NCBI RefSeq assembly: GCF_023278565.1
Contig: NC_064681.1
Span: 4,154,001-4,218,000, forward strand
DNA length: 64,000 nt
Direction of reading: 5' to 3'
Origin: Colletotrichum lupini
Taxonomy: Eukaryota; Ascomycota; Sordariomycetes; Glomerellales; Glomerellaceae
A model generated the notes under the pieces. The model ran no database searches and was not told the DNA's origin. It saw nothing but the letters and a program-made list of their open reading frames with translations. Position 1 is the stretch's first letter. Each line of letters begins with the position of its first letter. The position numbers and the translations under genes are program-made. Shown in pieces: positions 62,231-64,000 of the stretch.

Positions 62231-64000
62231 TTTGAGGGTTGGTGAGGGTTGTGATGGGTTGAGGGGTCTTTAATTTGAGAGGATGAGTTTATGTTTCCTA
62301 TGAAGTGGGATTAGGTGGGATGAAATGAGATGAGACGGAAGAAAGCTTGATGCTGTGATGCCAAATCTCAGGACTTTAGACGAGGAACATCACGCAGGTA
62401 TAAGTACACATCGCATCGTCAAACTTTTTACCAATCCTCTCGACATTGACAAAAGATCGCCAGTTGACTTTCCACACAGCATGCCATCAAAGAGCCTAAA
62501 CCCGGGAGTCCCAGCCATCCATTGCATGAAAGTCGGTAAGGCCGGAGAGGTGGCACCGTTGAACCATGACGTAGCACAAAGGGTACCATTCTCGTATTTC
62601 CTGCGTCCGCAGTCAACAGGATGGACCGTGTCGCCGTCAAGCGACATCCTTTCTCACCTATCCCATCCCATCCCCTCTTCCCCCACAAACGCGGCGTAGA
62701 TCGTGCCCGTTGGCAGACAAGCGGGAGAAACAAAAAGAGGGGTGAGGGGGGTTCGCATCGCTCACTCGTACGGTAGGTAGAATGGGTGAAGACGGCGCTG
62801 AGCGGAGCATGGGGGTTGGAAGAGCGATCAAAATTGCCCGATTCCGGCTTGTCGCTGCAGGCACCATTCTGGTTCGGGTTGGGGCGAAATGTGTATTATT
62901 AGAAGAATTGTCTCTCGTCCTCATGATTTCACTATATTTTCACGTAAACTCAGCTGGGGCCTGCCTGGTGCTCGGCTCGGCAGCTGACAGCTAGCAAGCT
63001 AGCAGCTTTTTCGAACAGCGTGTGCCCTGGAGCGGACTGCCGATCAGTGGCTCGTGTTGAACATAGCAAAGGAGGATGCCAGTGGGATGGGATGGATATG
63101 CATGAATGGTCTCAATGACAGTCCCTCTTGCTTGCAGCGACGACCTTGCTGAGAGTCACGGGTACACCTTGGACGTTTTGAGTAGCGGATGGGACGATTA
63201 CAGGGTCTCGTTGTTCCTCTTCGTCTGATCCCAATCAGTTGTCAAAGACCGGATGGGATTTCCTCGGTCAGATTCTGGATTACGAGGGAAGAATAGATGA
63301 ACCGCGCCCTCCTCGGTGGCTCCTTGTGATGCAAACGCTGGCAGATACGACCAGGAAGATCGATGACCTGGAACCTGCATGGAGCCAGGCTGCAAAATAT
63401 GCATACCGCTGCGTTTGTTTTTCTGGTCCCATCCGTCATGCGGTGCAGTCAAGTCGCAATAATCAAAGTGACTTCGTTTCCAGCCGCATCTCCACTGAAG
63501 AACCACTTGTCGGATCGGCGCTTGTCATGCTCGTCATGCCATCCTCGGCTCCGGTGGGCAGGCGGCGCGCTCAACTCATTGACGAGCGGACAAAGCCGGT
63601 CGTGCCTATTGTCAAAGTGCCTGTCAACCAGCCACTGCCGCCCAGACGAAGGATCTTGGCGGGTGGCTCTGTCGGACTGGACGGAAAGCAGTGAATCCGA
63701 AGGTCGCTCAAACGTTTTTATTCCGCCTCAAACCCTCGTGGGAACGTTACACCTCGCTGCGGTTGTGTTCAGTCTTCACCGACTTCATGGGTCTGGGACC
63801 CCAGGGCCGCCGAACAATCTTTGGTCCTTTTCCGACTTGTGACTCTCTCGTAAATGAACCCTCTCTCGAGATGGATGTTTTGTGTTTTGGGTAAATGCAG
63901 GAACACATCGCCGGCGGGATCTGACCGCTCAATGCACACCCGAGAAAAGAGGAAGCGGCTGAAGATGGCGGTCTGTCACTATTCATACCTAGACGGCGAA
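62231..64000. other. Intergenic to window end, no gene supported
   Basis: About 1.8 kb with several mid-length open frames on both strands (the longest about 150 codons near 63239-63842). None has a signal peptide, domain, or splice continuity that I can defend. Confidence 0.45.

Noticed and set aside
63239..63842. Overlapping open frames of about 150 codons near the window end
   Set aside because: No signal, domain or splice structure, and competing frames on both strands; consistent with chance in GC-balanced DNA.

Overview
The window reads as nuclear DNA of a filamentous ascomycete (Pezizomycotina, probably Sordariomycetes). The protein-coding islands have balanced base composition and many 44-144 bp GT-AG introns. 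They are separated by very AT-rich blocks full of TpA whose remaining coding signal is riddled with TAG/TAA codons. That is the signature of repeat-induced point mutation (RIP) on transposons. I rebuilt exon structures by hand from splice signals and frame continuity. No homology search was possible, so family names rest on recognised motifs.

Layout. 0-6.6 kb: a secreted GH20 beta-hexosaminidase, then a divergent metal-uptake pair, a ferric-type metalloreductase (minus) and a Ctr copper transporter (plus). They share an 886 bp promoter carrying an exact TGTGCTCA-type copper-response motif. 6.7-16.7 kb: pieces of a DUF3433 membrane protein gene split by two transposons, a 1,887 bp Fot1/pogo element and a 6,969 bp Ty1/copia LTR retrotransposon, both RIP-degraded. 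18-19.4 kb: a secreted two-domain fasciclin protein. 20.9-28.8 kb: a 1,288-residue GMC oxidoreductase fused to an alpha/beta hydrolase, facing a divergently transcribed membrane-associated serine-hydrolase-like protein. 29.1-30.6 kb: a small polyQ/acidic protein and a doubtful exon. 30.7-34.1 kb: a second Fot1-like copy sitting about 140 bp upstream of a MmgE/PrpD-family gene. 34.5-41 kb: an unknown acidic protein, a NAD-dependent epimerase/reductase, an AA9 lytic polysaccharide monooxygenase and a Gly/Asn/Asp-rich secreted protein. 41.5-48.6 kb: a RIP-destroyed LINE retrotransposon on the minus strand. 51.7-62.2 kb: a heme aldoxime dehydratase, a PTH11-type seven-helix receptor, a classical SDR, an SRPK-like kinase and a small AltA1-like secreted cysteine protein. 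The rest is intergenic DNA in which I see no gene.

The gene content (GH20, AA9, FAS1, AltA1-like, PTH11-like receptor, copper/iron uptake, aldoxime dehydratase) suits a plant- or litter-associated fungus. The clearest functional unit is the metalloreductase/Ctr pair. The other genes look like independent accessory genes rather than one biosynthetic cluster. The most informative structural features are the doubly interrupted DUF3433 locus and the two Fot1 copies, which differ by one 17 bp tandem unit in the left terminal repeat.
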